From Epinephelus fuscoguttatus (Eukaryota > Chordata > Actinopteri > Perciformes > Serranidae), in assembly GCF_011397635.1 (NCBI RefSeq), contig NC_064769.1:20105207-20169206 (forward strand): 64,000 nt of DNA. Direction: 5' to 3'. The position numbers and the translations under genes were made by a program. The first letter of the stretch is position 1. Each line of letters begins with the position of its first letter. Positions 23,828 through 37,252 of the stretch are shown here, piece by piece. The notes beneath the pieces are model-generated. The model did not search any database, was not told where the DNA came from, and saw only the letters and a program-made list of their open reading frames with translations.

Positions 23828-25305
23828 AGCTACTGCTGTTATTTACCTCTTAGATTTTAAATTTACCTCTTGGATTTTTTACTTTGTTGTAAATGAAGTC
23901 TGATTTTGTCTTAATTGATAAGATCTTCTCAAGAGCACTTTGCCTTTGTAGTCTTCCTCTTCGCCTACGTTAGTCACTACGTTGCCAACGCAGAGATTTG
24001 TATCTACCCTGCTTCGCTAGACTCGCACTATTTAGCAGACACGCAGCTGATCGGTGTGTCTGATAAGCACAGTTGTTTTGACTGTTATGCTGCATCCAGT
24101 TTGTCTTTGCTCTTGTTGAACACTTGAGGGCGTCCAGAGATTATCTCACAGCCTCAGCGGTGACCAGCTCTAATCTTTGTGAGAGCAGAAACTGACACAA
24201 TGAAGGAAGAGGTGTGCAGGGATATTTTTGTGCCACTAAGCCAAAGATTTGTAATGCATATTTTTTAAGACAAATGTTGTCCAAGCAGTTTATTCAATCA
24301 TACTGTGATACAGTATTTGGGAGAGGATTGGGTTTATATTTATGTCGTGAATGAGATATGGTAAAAATGCCATTTTGAAGAACGCTAATATAAAGCTGTT
24401 TTTTTGTAATCATGCCTAAAGGTTTGTGGATCCTGAGACTTAAAGATATCTGATGTTAATGTAAAAAAAAAGGCATTAGGAGATTCCTTCTCTGAAATCC
24501 CCATACCAAACACTTAATGTGATATTTGTTGACAAAACTGCTTTGGATAAGTGAAAAAGAACATTTCTTTTCTTGTGGCATTATTTAGCTAAAATGAATG
24601 GAAACACTGTGTCTTGATATCTGAAATTTATGACTACATGATTTTCACTTCACTTTTAATGAGATGGCAACTAAACTCTTTGAGCATTGAAAGATATTAA
24701 AAGTCCAAGGAGCCATGAACCTCTGATAATGACCAAACAGTATGTGGATACACATTTTATCTGAGATGTTTAAATGAAGAAATTGTTTGGGAAAAAAAGC
24801 AATCAGATTATCAGACTTTTTGCTGTCAGAGTTTTTATAATGAAAAACTAATGTGGGCATATGTTCATTTTCCACACTGTGGAGATTTTTATATACTACA
24901 GGTTTATTTTGTGTCTGTTAGGAAGCACTGTTTACCTGCCATGTTGTATGAAGCTTTTACTATTCAGATTTTAAAAGTGTTTGACTCTGTAGCAAGAGCT
25001 CAGCTCACACGTGACCAACATGCAGAGTTTCTGCTGGGAGCTTTCTCTACTGTCATGTAGATGGAGCCATTGAGCTTCACCCAGGGATTCAAATGACTGG
25101 TTACACAGTCGTCCTGAAGGAAACAGGATAAACAGGATGTGGTTTGGCATCTAAAAACTTTATGTTGATTTATTAAAAAGCCTTTAAATATCCATCAAAA
25201 AATGTACATTCAGGATGTTGAGACGCTCCTGATTACTAACCATTGCAGCTGTTATGATTAAAGAGACCATTGTTTAAGCCTCGGGCTTGTAAATGTGCAA
25301 CTCAG

Positions 25306-25946
25306 GCTTAGTCCACACAGACACAGGTATTTTTGTAAATGTATTTTTTTTTTAATGCATTTTAGCCTTTTGTCCACATACAAACTGTGTTATGTCACTA
25401 AAAACGAACCCAGTGTAAAACTACGTCCAGGTTTTCAGTGTTGATGTGTGCGCCATTATCACCTTTGATAAGGTGGCATTTTGTGCAATGGTGGATGTGA
25501 CCAAACCAGGGCTGGACATTAACTTTTTTGTCCACCTGCCACCATGGCTGGTGATTTCAAAAGCTCATCAGCCACTCTATAGATAACCATTGTTCTTTTG
25601 GCCAGTATATGAAGAAAATACAGCAGCCACTTGAGTATTTGACATGACTTTATACATGTTAACACATAAATGTACAATTACTCTTCCACTATGTTGAGGA
25701 ACAGAGGCGTCAGAATGTACTACAGAGGTCAAGGTAGCCAATGTCGTTGTCTTCTTTGCGTGGTTTAAGGGTTACAGTTATATCGTTGCATGTTAGTTAG
25801 GCATGCTCTTGACGGCACTGCAGTTGTGTTTGCATTTTCATTTGGACAGATTTTTCAAGACAGTGTTTGTGGACAAGAATTTTCCTTTTGAGAACGAAGG
25901 CGGAAAAAAACCAGTTTACAAAAATACAGTGTCTGTGGACTTTGCC
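25306..25946. mobile_element. MITE with about 30-bp inverted ends
   Basis: The left end reads AGTCCACACAGACACAGG then TATTTTTGTAAA. The complement of the right end reads AGTCCACAGACACTG then TATTTTTGTAAA. The interior is non-coding. It is the second MITE in the tbc1d10a 3'UTR. Confidence 0.7.
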
Positions 25947-26061
25947 TCATCCTGCTGTTTTTATCAGTGTATAGGATTTCATTTCTGATCTGTTTGCTCA
26001 TTTGATTTGAAATCAACTCCTCATATCTATAAGCTGTTTTATACCAAATCACATTTAAATC

Positions 26062-26067
26062 AATAAA
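26062..26067 (+). terminator. tbc1d10a: tbc1d10a polyadenylation signal AATAAA
   Basis: First canonical hexamer downstream of the tbc1d10a stop, followed by TTTTAAACTCCTGGCTTTTG. Confidence 0.55.
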
Positions 26068-26447
26068 ATTTTAAACTCCTGGCTTTTGCAGATCTGTGAT
26101 GTTTTTTTCCGTTTTATTCCGACATCAAATTTCCCTTCTTTTCCCCTGCATTTAATATGAAACAACAGAAAATGAGACAAGAGAAGAAGTGCCCCACAGA
26201 CTAGACTGAACAAGCAGGATTTCAATACACCCTGTGTTATCATTCAGCACCCTCACACCCCCCCGCCCGCCCGCTCTCCCTCATCCACGCAGCAGCACAC
26301 TTCCTTGGACACCTGTTTCTCCGGCTCTTTCAGCTCTTTGAGGAATTTGCATCTCAAATAAGGCGAATTCCCACAGCACCGTCCAGAGCGCCTCACCCAG
26401 CCATTTGCCTTTGGTCTCTGAATGGTGTCTTCTGCATGCATACAGGC

Positions 26448-26473
26448 CTTCTTCTTCTTCTTCTTCTTCTTCT
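26448..26473. repeat. (CTT)n microsatellite
   Basis: About eight CTT units. On the minus strand this gives a poly-Lys run in an ORF that I do not believe is a gene. Confidence 0.9.
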
Positions 26474-27755
26474 GCTGCTTCTTCCTCGACAAGGTTCAGC
26501 TGCAGTCCAAGAACATGACAGTCAAGAACGCTGTCCTCTACATTTTAATTTACCCAAACAGTGAAACCCCAAAGCTGTCAATTTATTTACGTACGAGATA
26601 ATTACAATACTATTGTCAGTAGAGTTTTAATGGCCTTCCTATCTTGTCTACATGCCCATACAAGTAGTTGTGTCATTTGAGAATACACTTGTTGGCAGCA
26701 CCCAACAATTAGAGGAGATGATTAAGGTTTTTCTTGAGTCTCCCTCACAGCCGTTGCAGCGGCTTTTTCTATTTCAATGAAGCATTTTGTGTGTCACTGC
26801 TCTGATGCCTCTCATTAGCGCATTTTTGCATTTCTGGCTCCTCTCATCATCTCTTTTGTGCCTTTCGTTATCTGTAAACAATAACAGCTTCTCACCCCAA
26901 CTCCACCCTTCACCTCAATCCAACCCCACCCCACCCCACCGGACCCCACCAACCCCCCACCTGTCTGCCTCTCCCCTGTGATGGTGCTCAGGCGTTCACC
27001 AGACCTGAGTTTAGACCAGAGAGGGTGTAATGGGAGACTGGCTTTATGGCTCGCCTGCAGAGGAGGAGGAGATGTGACCCAGACGTGCCCCCGTAACCGC
27101 ACTCTCAGGAGAGGCAGTACTTGTAGCTTTCGTGGTACAACTGCGAGTCGCTAGAGCAAGAACATCATGATATACTCTATCACAATGGACCTTTAAAGAG
27201 TTAAATAAGCATATGTAGGAAATTGGTGTTCTCATCCTTTAGTGTATATTCCCCTTTTCTCCAGTAGCCATCTCTCCCACTCTATGTTGCTGCTGAAGCC
27301 ACGTTCAGACTGAAAATAGGTCTGTGTTTAAAAAAAACAGGGGGCTATGTTGGTGTGGACGTGTTGCTACAAGTACTGGTGAGAAGATGAAATATGATCT
27401 AGGTTGTCCAGTTCACGTGATACACTTCATCCATGAACTTAAAGACTCATCAGACGCAGTTTATTACACAGTGAGACAGGATTTTGGAAACTTTGGAAAG
27501 TCGTCGTGGCTACAATCATTTTATCCTCCATCTTGGTGATTGCAAGATCTACCAGGAAAGAACTCTTGCACATGCAGTCTGTTGGATTGTACTGGCATCA
27601 GATGACGGTGCGCTGTGTTGCAGTAAGGTTGACCAAGCTTCAGGGCGGCCTTGTGGTTTCACCAACCATAAACTGCAGTGTGCCCGATTTGAATCTGACC
27701 TTTATTGCATCTTTCTCACCCTCTTTTTCTGTCATCTCTTTACTGTCACTATCTA

Positions 27756-28324
27756 AAGCCTCTTTTCCACTGGACAAAAAAAACAGCAACACCCATTAAC
27801 AAGTGGTCTTTAGTAGGAAAGTTTATAATTGGCATTCATTCCCAGGACAAGTGACTGTGCAGTAGTCATGGATATTTATCAGCTCCAGCTCTGACTGGCT
27901 CCGATCAGCAGTGATAGAAATATAACACCCTGTGCAAGTTTCTTTATCGTATGACGGTGAAGGCATGAGTCTGCCTTACTCAGCCTCTGATTGGCTTACC
28001 CTTATATTCTTACCCTAACCCTAACCAATCCCAGCAATATTACTCTGCCACAAATACCGTCCATCTCTGCCCAAGCAGCGCTCCAACATCGCTCCAAATT
28101 AGCCGGTGCCAAGTTTTAAGAGACACTGAATAAGTAACAGACATATAAAAAAAAGCAGTAACCACAGCAACAATGTAACTGGCCTCCATGCTGCTTTCTA
28201 CTGTTTAGTTACCTGTTTTCTGGCACATCGAGCATGACACACCAGTAAAAAAACAGGAAGGCACACTCATCTTCTGCAGAGCCGTGTACATGACTCCAGT
28301 CTGCTGGCAGTGGGAAAGGAGTCT
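27756..28324. mobile_element. Probable MITE with CCTCTTTTCCACTG-type inverted ends
   Basis: The left end is AAGCCTCTTTTCCACTGG. The complement of the right end is GACTCCTTTCCCACTGCC. Non-coding. A CCCTAACCCTAACC string (about 28013) lies inside and is too short to be a telomere relic worth naming. Boundaries are approximate. Confidence 0.5.
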
Positions 28325-28784
28325 ATTGCCTATTTTTAGCAGGTTTTTCTGCATTTAAAAAAACGTATAATAAAGACATGGCATACCCAAAAAATACATT
28401 TAAAAAAACACAAATGGATCCAGGCTGATGTTTTTTTTCCCCCAAATGACGCTGCTACAACCCTGTGTTTTTTCTAGCGGGATCTCAGATGCCCCAACTC
28501 AGTGGTCTCATTGCAGTGACAGCTATTGTTGGACCACTCCTGGCTTCCTTGAGGGCATAAGAAGACAGTGTCGACAGAACAACCAGTGAGCTCATATTAC
28601 ACTTTCCCTGTTCACATAGCTGTGGGGCCTTCATGGGGCATATTTTGTCATCTGCCGTGTCCGCAAGGGTCCATAGTGCAGGCTGTAAGCACAGTCTGCA
28701 CATGGTTTTGAAGTTCAACCATGTGGTACAAACAGAACTGCATCTACTGTCTGTGTCCATGTCTTGTTTAAACTATATCAGAGC

Positions 28785-29920
28785 CTTAAAGGTTCAGTGT
28801 GTAGGATTTAAGGGGATATATTGTATGTTTTCTGCGGTGTATAATCACCTGAAAATAAGGGTGTTTTTACATATAGTCCTTTTTAAACAAACTGAACTCA
28901 GTCCTCTTAAAGTGGACCAAAAAGGGGACCAACAGAAAAGGGACCCAGTTCTTTTTGTGTTCACATTGTCAGTTCATTTGAAAGAGGACTCATTTCTGTG
29001 TCTGGTCAACCTCAGCTCTGATGGGACCTCAGTCCTCTTTCTGTTCACACTATAGCCTATGTATAATATATACTGACATAGTTTTATTTTTACTTTGATG
29101 TGGCACTGTAGTGTGGTTATGACGCCCCTCGCTTTCAGATGAACTTGAAATTGGAGAAAAACCCTTGTGTTTCTGTGCTGTAGAGCGTTGACGTTTGATG
29201 TATTCTACATCCCACATCTGGAGACCTGCAGTGTCTTCTGTAGACCAAACTACTTCTTGACTGTTTTATCAAGCGTCCCAGTGCAACAGCATGTGACCTA
29301 GAGGGCTAAATACAACAGCAAAGAGCAAAGTGAACCTGGAGCGCTTTGTGCACAGGTTAAGTGAACCGCACCGTGGACTTGTAGCGATCCAAACTCAGGG
29401 GTCTGAGTTCTCCTGGAGTGTTCACATATGTGCAGAAAATGCTAAGTCACCGCTCTGAGTCTGTTTAGGGGGCTGAAAAGGAAGTGTGAAGTGTGAAAAC
29501 GCCCTAAGAATCATATGTTTTTGTTACCTTAGAATGAGCTGTTTATGTCTACACAGGGGGCAGTGCCTCGTCCTAGGAGTCTGACACTACAGCCCAGAAA
29601 TGACAAACCAAATACTGTCTCTAGATAGGACCATTTTTGTTTTCACGGCCACCATAGCAGCCCTCTGTGACAAGCAGTGTCAGACTTGTTTTTAACATGA
29701 AACTGCTTTATGCAGAGTTTTTACCCCTTTAAATCATTGCTCTATTTGTTTTAGGGACAAAGACACCTCTGTGGGTAATTTGGCTCCCGGTAAAAACCTC
29801 CTGAACTGAAGGAATCATAACCAGGAGCTTACACTTGGCACAAAAGAGAAGTTTCAGCTGGTTGTAATCTGCAATCCTCACAGCTAGATGGCACTAAATC
29901 GAACACACTGCTCCTTTAAC
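28785..29920. mobile_element. MITE family B, copy 1, split by another MITE
   Basis: The left end TTAAAGGTTCAGTGTGTAGG and the complement of the right end TTAAAGGAGCAGTGTGTTCG are inverted partners. The interior matches family-B copies at 47.1 and 47.7 kb, for example TTACCTTAGAATGAGCTGTT and CCAAATACTGTCTCTAGATA. A second element interrupts it at 28860-29504. Confidence 0.85.
28860..29504. mobile_element. MITE nested inside family B copy 1
   Basis: The ends GGTGTTTTTACA and the complement GGGCGTTTTCACAC are inverted. TAAG stands on both sides (28856-28859 and 29505-29508), a plausible 4-bp target duplication. The family-B sequence resumes exactly after it. Confidence 0.7.
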
Positions 29921-32893
29921 TAGTGCTGCTTAATGTCACCAAACCACCACCACTGGGGAGCAACAGGTTGGCGAAACTGGTACAAATTTGTACCTTAAAC
30001 TACCAGAAAATATGCTTTATCTTTATCTATGGCGGTCAAAATGTGTCAATTATTTGCCTGTTATATCTATGAAATGTTTACTTGTACTTACAAGCTGTGA
30101 TTAAACAGCCAGGAGTAAAGAAATAATCTCCACAATCAAGTTTACTCTTTAGTACGCAAAAGCTGTGATGACATACCTCCATTTTCTGACAGTGCGTCTT
30201 TATCTGAAGTTCATTCACTGGATGTGTGTGTAAACAGATACCCCACCCATGTGATATCTGTTTTTACACTGTAGCTGTTAATGGGGGGTGGGTGAGCAGA
30301 GTGGGGTGGATGATCTCATGAGAACATATGTGTGAAGCGTCTGGGAGATTATAGTCTGGCTTCATGAGCTGTAAAGCTCCTCTAAAGCTTTTTGGTAACA
30401 AGGACCAAGGGTCTGCACCCTTATCCCCCGGCCTGCCATCCCCCCATCATGCCCTCTGCCCAAAGAGGGGATTAGAAGGGGTAGAGGTCAGAGGCAGGAA
30501 ACAAAAAATACAACTGTGACTCGCTGATAATGGTTTTAATTGTTGAACTGGATTGCAGCTGTCGTGCCTTTTCTGCAGTATGCGTTTGTATGCATGATGT
30601 GAGTTTTGTCTGTTACAATATAATGCAATATGTGTGTGTTTATAGGTAAAATAAGTGGAAAACCATCAGTGTTCCCCTTATTTTGTCTACACCCTGTGTA
30701 TGAGAGAGGCCTGAGAACTGACGGGCACTCTTATTTGGGACTTTTCCATGTTTTACAGGGAAACACTTTGATGAAAAGTTCAAGTAGTGGAGCTGCACGT
30801 GTGGGAGAGGAAGCAGAGTCGGAGTGGAAGGTGTCACAGGTCAGACAGATGCTCATTCAGTGGAGAGTGGGCAGGATGTGTGTGTCCTTTTATGGTTCTC
30901 CTCAGGATAACAGTAGCTGCACATGAATCCCTAATGATCCCAGATCCATCAGGGCTTCTGACACTGGGTTATGATTTGTAATAGGAAATGATAACATACA
31001 CTTGTTTGGTTTCAGACGGGGGATCCCCCTGATCTCCTTCACATTAAAGTCCGAGCAGAATCATGAATCATCATAAGACTGATTTATAGCGCTCCGCACA
31101 CACTGCACGGCAACGTCAGATCCACATCCAAGTTATTGTTCCTGTGTCAGATGAGGTCATTGAAAAGTTCATTTTCTGCTAAAAAGTGCCTAATAACAAA
31201 ACTCTAGTCAGGAATTAAAGTTATTGATTCTCCTAGTACTGAATTTATTTAATAGGGTTTTTTTTAAGTATATACAGTATATAAATAAACCAGAGCCGAT
31301 CTGTGCAATACAAAAGATAAAGCAAGCAAGATAAAGTCTATCCTGTCATTTAAATGAGCTCTATATTATATTCAAAGCATTAATATAGCAGCAAACATCC
31401 ATTTGCTTTGTACAGATATAGTGAAGTGATGGCATCCTGAGCAGAGAATGAATGTGTTGTAAGTAGAGGGGACCCCAGATAGTAGACTATTCGATGATTC
31501 GATCACGGGAGACTAATTTGACTGCCAATTTCACAATCAAATCGTAGCAAATGCAGGAAAATGCAACAAAGGATCGTTCCATTCAGGGTATATGGAGATG
31601 CTTAATGTCTGATTTAACATAGAACTGTTTGGTTTCTCCCCAAAAAAATCACATAAATCTTATTATATATTGTAGCATCCCCAGCTGATTAATGGTCTGG
31701 CTCTCTACCATTAGGTAGCTTTATTTCCAATAATGTACCTCCAAACATATCATGAACACACTGTAAGAGCTAGAATAAAACAAAACATAAACAAAATATT
31801 ACATTTCTTCCTTAGCTAACACACTTTAGGCACACTGGGCTAACAGTAGCATTTTTCTAGCACACACATGCTCATTTAAACTCCAAGAAAACTATTGAAA
31901 TATAAGTAAAAAGCAACACAATTTTAAACATAATATGAAATAAAATGTAGACAAACCTTGTGCAAAATAAGAGCTCCCACCTTTACAATCTCACTTCCTG
32001 GCTTTTACTTGTCAATGTAAGAGCACACCTTTACAATTCAACTAACACATGGAGCATGGCGAAGGTCATTTACGTATATAACCTAATTTGGTTAAAATAA
32101 TCAGAGCTCTCACAAAAAACTTTGAACTTATGAACAATGCTCTGCCAGCTGTTTGTGGTTTGCCGCTTGCATCTTTCTCTGTCTCTATGACAAAGTCAAA
32201 AGTTCTGTTTACAACTACGGAAAGCAAACAGGAACCGAGCTAAGGGAGGTGTTCTGTCTGTCTATCGATCTTCCGCTCCCTTTCAGTACTGTGAACAGAA
32301 TATGGATTTGACTATCAGTTGACAGTAGGCAAGACTTGACTAAACCTAGTTGTAAATTATTCTGAGATTCTCTGTTCGGTAGACGGTCGGAGTCCTGTTT
32401 GTGTATCCCACTGGTTAAGTAATCGCCGCCGCCCTGCACTGTGCATGTAAGACAGTTACTGCTGCTATCAGGACAACGGTGTTGAAGCATAGCACCCCCC
32501 CACTGGTTCCTCCCTGGTTAACACCGTTGACTCTGTAAGCACCATTGCTGTTGAAAGCACAACGTTAGCATTATTAGCTGCTAGCCGCCGATTAAGCCAC
32601 CTCCATGTTGAGAGACGTGTGCAAACAACCTCTGAATCATAGACAGGCTCTGAATATTGTATGAAGCTCCTTTGAAGACAAAACCAGAGTTTTTGTTGGA
32701 TTTGTTTTTGCACAGTAAAGTTTTTTCCTGTTTGCCGCCAGTCCAGAATACTTCAGATAAACTTCTGGCTTTTTTCCACTTGATTTCAGAGTGTTTGAAG
32801 TTGGGCTCCTGGTTACATGTTACACAACTGCCAGACCTATCAGGTTTTCTGTTTTAGGGACCTCGGTGTGACCTCTGAACTGTTCAACAGCCA

Positions 32894-32910
32894 CCCCCCC
32901 CCCCCCCCCC
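32894..32910. repeat. Poly-C run
   Basis: Seventeen C in a row; likely length-variable and error-prone in assembly. Confidence 0.9.
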
Positions 32911-33600
32911 TCTCCATCTGCACCCACTGTTGACTCTTTCAACTTCCTGCAAACTGTTTGCTTTTATTTTGGAGCTTTCTTGATTGTCTTTGTCTTATCA
33001 TGCGGATGTTTTTTTTATGTTTATTTGCTTTGTGCAGCATCGTAATTCACTGTGGCTTGTGTTTAAATCCACTTGAGTTGACAGGAATAAATAACTCCGG
33101 CCTGTTAGTTGCTGCTGTTAAAGCTGTCGTGGCGTATTATCAGTTAGCACATATGAAATACGGAGCTTTTAAAAATAACCAGAGTAATTCTTTGTGGTTA
33201 CAGCATTTTGAATTTAGCATATGATTACAGTAATTGAGGGTATGTAGCCAGTGTATGATTAATATATGATTAACATAATTAAATTGTAAATCAGATACTC
33301 AGAGAAAACCCCTGCAGAATGTAGAAAGTGTTGTTAAAACCTCATTTGTTGGTAATGAAAGAAGACAAAATGTCCTGTAACATGCCGTCTTAAAGGGTTT
33401 TGCTGCCTCGTTACATTTATTTGGCACTGCTTGTGTTGCTTGTTTATCTCTTCACCGGGGATGTTTGTTACCTCTGTGCTCCTGTGTTGATGTGTGTGCG
33501 CTAATCTGTATTGATCTGAAGTCACTTCCTGCCATTGTTGTGTCACATCCCCACTGTCTCCTCTCTTCCTGTCCATCTATTCCCCTCTTTCCCCATCAAG

Positions 33601-33656
33601 GAAGCCAGAGGCTGAGAGAGGATACACAGGAGGAGGAGAGGGCGGGGGGCAGTGCT
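33601..33656 (+). other. Exon-like block 1, unassigned
   Basis: It is preceded by a long pyrimidine tract ending CCCCATCAAG and followed by GTGAGT. One frame reads SQRLREDTQEEERAGGSA, charged and helix-like, and it ends on a codon boundary, which fits the block at 34599. No protein family was recognised. It may be chance or part of an unseen gene. Confidence 0.3.
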
Positions 33657-33701
33657 GTGAGTGTGTATGTTGCTGTGTTTGTGAATATGTCGTATGTGCG
33701 T

Positions 33702-33710
33702 GTGCGTGTG

Positions 33711-33764
<54 letters not shown>
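33702..33764. repeat. (GT)n microsatellite
   Basis: A GT-rich tract with GC interruptions at its left end and about 22 perfect units on the right. Confidence 0.9.
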
Positions 33765-33766
<2 letters not shown>

Positions 33767-34085
33767 ACAGAGACACAGAGAGCGAGAGGGGGAGCCCTGC
33801 CCTGATAAACCTGTGCCAGACTTAACTGGGACAGACTGATATTGATGGTGAGCAGCAGAAGCACGAGCAGACTGTGATAACAGACGGAGAAACAAGCAGA
33901 TAAGAACTGGAGGGTTTTCTTGTAAGATAAAAAAAAAAAGTCACCCACTGTGACAAATATCAAGCTTGGACTCAGACAGTGATCTGGTGTCTGCCTGCAG
34001 GAGAGCGTGTGTCCTGCAAAATTAGGCTAGTTAACAGTTAGGCTTTTTGCATTAATATTTGTATTTGAATTGCGTGTGTGCGCAT

Positions 34086-34088
<3 letters not shown>

Positions 34089-34137
<49 letters not shown>
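34089..34137. repeat. (GT)n microsatellite
   Basis: About 24 GT units. Confidence 0.9.
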
Positions 34138-34138
<1 letters not shown>

Positions 34139-34598
34139 TGAGAGAGAGAGTAAAAGGAAGTATGTCTTAACACACATCAGTGAGTGACCTCATTGCCCGT
34201 TATAATTGAGACTGATGACAACAGCATATGGGCGTCAAGACCTTTGGTTTGAGGTTACAATAGCTTATTGTATTGCATCCAGTGTAGTCATGGGTGTTAC
34301 ATAGTGTGTGTGAACTTGCAGGATTGTGGAGTGCGTTTTGTGCATGTGTGCGTGTGTGTATGTGTGTGTGCATCTCTCAACCTTGAAACTAAACTGGAGG
34401 CTTGTGTTTCAAAACTCTGTGAAGTTGGGACAGCCATAAAATTCTATAAAACAGTTCATGTTACATGTGAGGGATAAAACGACTTTGTAAATCCTGCAGT
34501 GCATTTAGAATAATTCACACAGTTTCCAGACTACCTTCTGTTCTTTGACCCATCGCTGTTTCACACGACTTTGAGAATAATGTCAGTCCTGCATGTAG

Positions 34599-34669
34599 GA
34601 GGAGGAGGTGGAGGCCGGAGAGCTGCAGAGGGAAGTTTCTGGCCTGCTGGACGTTGCTCACAGGAAGAG
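34599..34669 (+). other. Exon-like block 2, unassigned
   Basis: It is bounded by TGCATGTAG on the left and GTAAAT on the right. Read in the phase left by block 1 it gives EEEVEAGELQREVSGLLD then VAHRK, a coiled-coil-like peptide without stops. It ends two bases into a codon. A frame-compatible candidate follows at about 38511-38555 (WSDREALRNQLSRH, donor GTGGGG). No homologue was recognised. Confidence 0.3.
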
Positions 34670-36209
34670 GTAAATGTGGGTGCAGGTTTTAATGCAGCTT
34701 TCTGGTGTTTAGAGGCAGGAAGGCTTTATCTCTGGGGTTTGTTGAGCATGAGATATTGTCCTAAATTCAATATATGGTATGCAATAAAGCATGATGTGTC
34801 TTCAAAGAGTGTGGCATGATGAAAGTTGTAGGCATGTTGTAAGTAATCCTCACCCTACAAACAAACCTCCTTCTTCATCCATCCTGTGTCAAACAGGAAG
34901 TGGAACCAAACTCAAGCCCTTTTTAAACTGAGATGCTGCAAAACTGCTGCTAAGAAGGTCGGCCATCACCCTCGCTGTGCTTTTACACACTGAACCACAC
35001 TCTGGCATAATGCTGCCCCAGTGTGTGATGTTGAATAGCATGCCAGTGTTCCAGAGGCAAAAGAGTTGTGAAGTGTAACACAACTGCATCGGCTCTTGTG
35101 CCATTTTAAACAAACCTCAATTCAACACTGTTACTATCTCTATTGCCAGCTTAACGGCGGAACAATAATGCCTCCCATTCCGCGTTTGTACGTTTTATGG
35201 AGAGCAGTGAGGAGGAACAACAGCGCAACATTACCGCCTTGAACAGGCCGCAAAAAGGGAGCTGATACAACTCTTTATCTGTGTAACCAAACCACAGTGG
35301 TCAGGATGACTTGCAGCAGCAGCAGTGTTACCCAACTGCTTCTATAAATGATAAATTCACTTCTCGCTTTTGTTCTTTCTGATCTAAACTCTCCTGCGTG
35401 ACAAAGAGGAGGCACCCCGCCTTTCTCTAATAGTCATATTTTCACTTGTGACGCTGAAGTCTGAGCTATTTATACCTCTTGGAGAAAACTGTTTGGGATT
35501 TCCCTCTCCTGTCATATTTATATTTGATAAACATTTCTGTTCAGCTGCTACTGGCACAAGAAGACAACAACATCTTGAGAGCAGGAAGATTCATATCAAC
35601 AGAATCATCCGGTCGCCTGACCTGCAAATGGGAAACAGAAATTGGACAACCATGTGTGTTAGCTGCTAATTGGGAATAGCTGCTGCTGCTCTGGGGGTGT
35701 GAGGGACTGCAGTGCAGTGGGGTCAGCGGGGTCGTATGGTCATGAAAACATTGTGCACATGTGTTGAGTGGGGTCAAAGGAGAGCACTGTTATCATATAG
35801 ATACAAACTCAGCAAGAAGACTGCACCAGGGATGTTTCCTGACCTTTCAAAAACATGTAGGACTTGGACCCTTTTTCCCCAGTACTCTAATTAATGATCC
35901 TGAATTGGAGACGCAAAGTGGACAATAATGGGTGAATCTATGTTCAAAGAGAAGAAAAAGCAGAAGATGACATAATCTATGTTCACTGTAAGATTTAGGC
36001 CACATCCACACTAATACATGTTCATACAAGTGCATTTAAAAAAAAGACAATCTCTGTACACACAAGTGTTTTAGCACTGCTTCAGAAATCATCTCCATCC
36101 AGAGGGACATGTCTGAAAACACATATCACATGACTATTCTCACATAATGGGCTGATGCTGATGTGAACAGGAAGCAGACTGTCTATTTTGCGGTTGGTTG
36201 CTTGGTTAC

Positions 36210-37120
36210 AGAACGAACTCTGAGATGGTGAAATAGTAGAAACCCAGTGAACGACGCGGCACATAGTAGATTTGTGTACATGAAATACCTCGCCAAAAAC
36301 TGACTGGAAAGATTCTGTTGAATAAAACCGCAGAGCAATCACAATTGTAACAGGGCTCGAAGAGCGCAACTGCGGAAAGTTGAGTGATCCAACTGTAGAT
36401 GTTGACACAAATTATAAATTGACCTCTGATAAAATTCTGGTGCACAGTGAATTGCTCATCATTAAGGGTGTCCATCGGGTTTTCCCTGTCACAGAACACT
36501 ATTCTTGGGATGCGTTCTTTTTCCTCATTAATCACCATAAACTCACCTGTGTCACTCTGCAGTTACACCTTCAGAACACCAGTTGGCGGTGGGGTTTCTG
36601 TGAAGTGCTGTTAAGTTTAGTTGATTCAAAACACACCTAAAACACACATTAAACATGGCTTCATAGAGACAGTTTCAAACACAAGTACACAAATCAGCTT
36701 CACTATAACTCACAGCATTCACAGACAAACACTTGTCTTTATCTGGACACAATTTCCCCACAAATACAAACTGCTAACGTTATTAGCACAAGTCTATGGC
36801 ATTTTACATTGTATAAACTAGCCTAGCAGCTAGTGATCTTTTCCTCTTCTCATACAAAACCAGGGACAACAGCAACATTTAACAAAGGTAACAGTACATA
36901 ATTTGGAGCATATGCAGTAGCTACGCCGTCGAATCAACGCAAAAACTTTGGTTGCTAAGGTCCTCTGTGAGACAGTTTAATGAACTTTAAGCAGTTCCTT
37001 AAGTATAAGACCAAGATAAGGAGAAAAACTTAAGGAAACCTGAAGGAGATGACCTAAGAATGTTTTGTGCAACCCAGTTTTATTTAAGGAAACCTTAAGG
37101 GTGCTTTGTGCAACTGGCCC
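36210..37120 (-). pseudogene. PIF/Harbinger transposon, 5' half with broken transposase
   Basis: On the minus strand the 5' terminus GGGGCCAGTTGCACAAAGCA is at about 37121. Further in, one frame (from 36538) reads NEEKERIPRIVFCDRENP and TLNDEQFTVHQNFIRGQF. Another frame (from 36408) reads IVIALRFYSTESFQSVFGE and VHKSTMCRVVHWVSTISPSQ. These are the N-terminal part and the helix-turn-helix of Harbinger (HARBI1-like) transposases. At least one frameshift separates them, and similarity stops near 36210, so the DDE domain and 3' end are missing. Confidence 0.7.
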
Positions 37121-37252
37121 CTTTTTTCCTTGGACCTATGACGAGGTGAAACTCAAAGTAACACATGAGTATAAGCACATGAAAAGCAAATATGGCGACA
37201 TATCAGAGTGGTAAAAGGACCATTATCCATTGCTCAAGGACGCCACGGCAAT

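Larger units (their letters stand above)
22991..26067 (+). other. tbc1d10a: tbc1d10a 3'UTR (probable)
   Basis: No AATAAA occurs between the stop codon and 26062, implying a 3.07-kb 3'UTR unless the ATTAAA variant at about 25173 is used. Two MITEs lie in it. No coding frame is convincing. Confidence 0.5.

Noticed and set aside
26253-26492. Minus-strand ORF with KKQQKKKKKKKK and several Cys
   Set aside because: The Lys run is a CTT microsatellite. The Cys part resembles no family I know, and no splice context supports it.
28011-28026. CCCTAACCCTAACC as interstitial telomere repeat
   Set aside because: It is only about two and a half units inside a MITE, too short to be meaningful.
33543-33963. 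Minus-strand His/Thr-rich ORFs
   Set aside because: They are translations of a GT/CA microsatellite.
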